A stretch of 5,168 bases of DNA, from positions 1-5,168 of the forward strand of contig JBOFIT010000257.1 of the NCBI GenBank assembly GCA_051650305.1, in the 5' to 3' direction. The position numbers and the translations under genes were made by a program. The DNA is from JBOFDK01 sp051650305 (GTDB taxonomy: Bacteria; Bacillota; Clostridia; Lachnospirales; Cellulosilyticaceae). This document shows positions 4,915-5,168 of the stretch, piece after piece; position 1 is the first letter of the stretch, and every line of letters begins with the position of its first letter. The notes below the pieces were generated by a model. It was not told the DNA's origin. It saw nothing but the letters and a program-made list of their open reading frames with translations, and did no database searches.

Positions 4915-5168
4915 TTATTTTTCAATTCTCTTTAAAAGTTCAGCTCTTAAATCTTCAAAGCCTTCTTTACCAAGAAGTGCAAACATATTTTTCTTGTATG
5001 CTTCTACACCTGGCTGGTCAAATGGATTTACTGCTAATAAGTAACCGCTGATACCACATGCTTTTTCGAAGAAGTAAATAAGCTTTCCTAAGTTGAATGC
5101 ATCTAATTGTGGGATGTTTACAACCATATTTGGAACGCCGCCATCTACGTGTGCAAGTAATGTACCTT
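4915..5168 (-). CDS. pgi: Glucose-6-phosphate isomerase, C-terminal fragment (5' end outside window)
   Basis: The last 83 residues and the TAA stop of phosphoglucose isomerase are present; the frame runs open through the right edge, so the gene is cut by the window rather than broken. The enzyme interconverts glucose 6-phosphate and fructose 6-phosphate in glycolysis and gluconeogenesis in the cytoplasm. The fragment begins GTLLAHVDGGVPN and contains LDAFNLGKLIYFFEKA and then GYLLAVNPFDQPGVEAYKKN, which fits the second phosphoglucose isomerase signature (Asp/Asn-Gln-x-Gly-Val-Glu-x-x-Lys) including the conserved Lys near the active site. It closely resembles the C-terminus of Bacillus Pgi (ending in the MFALLGK region plus a short charged tail). 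The internal ATG at 5127 is not a start. It converges with uraA and shares its terminator. Confidence 0.96.
   Translation of the reverse strand, partial: GTLLAHVDGGVPNMVVNIPQLDAFNLGKLIYFFEKACGISGYLLAVNPFDQPGVEAYKKNMFALLGKEGFEDLRAELLKRIEK

Noticed and set aside
4833..5051. Two plus-strand frames over the uraA end, terminator and pgi
   Set aside because: They cross a strong terminator and lie antisense to pgi; no supporting signals.

Overview
The window comes from a low-GC, endospore-forming Firmicute, most likely a clostridium. The reasons are AT-rich intergenic DNA, strong GGAG-type ribosome binding sites, compact hairpin-plus-T-run terminators, a YyaC-type sporulation protein, and Clostridia/Bacilli-like NiaR and Pgi proteins. 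A placement near the Lachnospirales/Cellulosilyticum group is only an impression. I see no phage, insertion sequence, CRISPR array, tRNA or rRNA.

Layout, left to right. (1) 1-92, minus: the first 30 codons of an unrecognised Lys/Glu-rich protein that runs off the left edge, with an excellent ribosome binding site. (2) 93-309: divergent intergenic region. (3) 310-897, plus: yyaC, a DUF1256 GPR-like spore protease family protein. (4) 926-1537, minus: an unrecognised multi-pass membrane protein with its own extended -10 promoter; its stop codon lies inside its terminator hairpin. (5) 1649-3328, minus: niaR (NAD-metabolism repressor of the 3H family) followed by a PfoR/PTS_EIIC_2-family membrane permease, closed by a strong terminator. 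(6) 3551-4846, plus: uraA, a uracil:proton symporter transcribed divergently from niaR. (7) A bidirectional terminator at 4876-4905. (8) 4915-5168, minus: the last 83 codons of pgi (glucose-6-phosphate isomerase).

The most informative block is niaR plus the EIIC-like permease. A 17-bp element made of alternating GACA/TGTC half-sites (TGACAGGTGTCTTGACA on the minus strand) sits between the two genes, begins in the niaR stop codon and contains a perfect TTGACA -35-like hexamer for the permease. A shorter copy (TGACAGGTG) overlaps the -35 of the niaR promoter. Seen directly: two related boxes, both at promoter positions, both beside the gene for a DNA-binding regulator. Inferred: NiaR represses itself and the permease when niacin is plentiful, and the orphan 'PTS IIC' protein is a candidate transporter of niacin or a related NAD precursor rather than a sugar PTS component. 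The other genes look like ordinary chromosomal housekeeping or sporulation genes in mostly single-gene transcription units.
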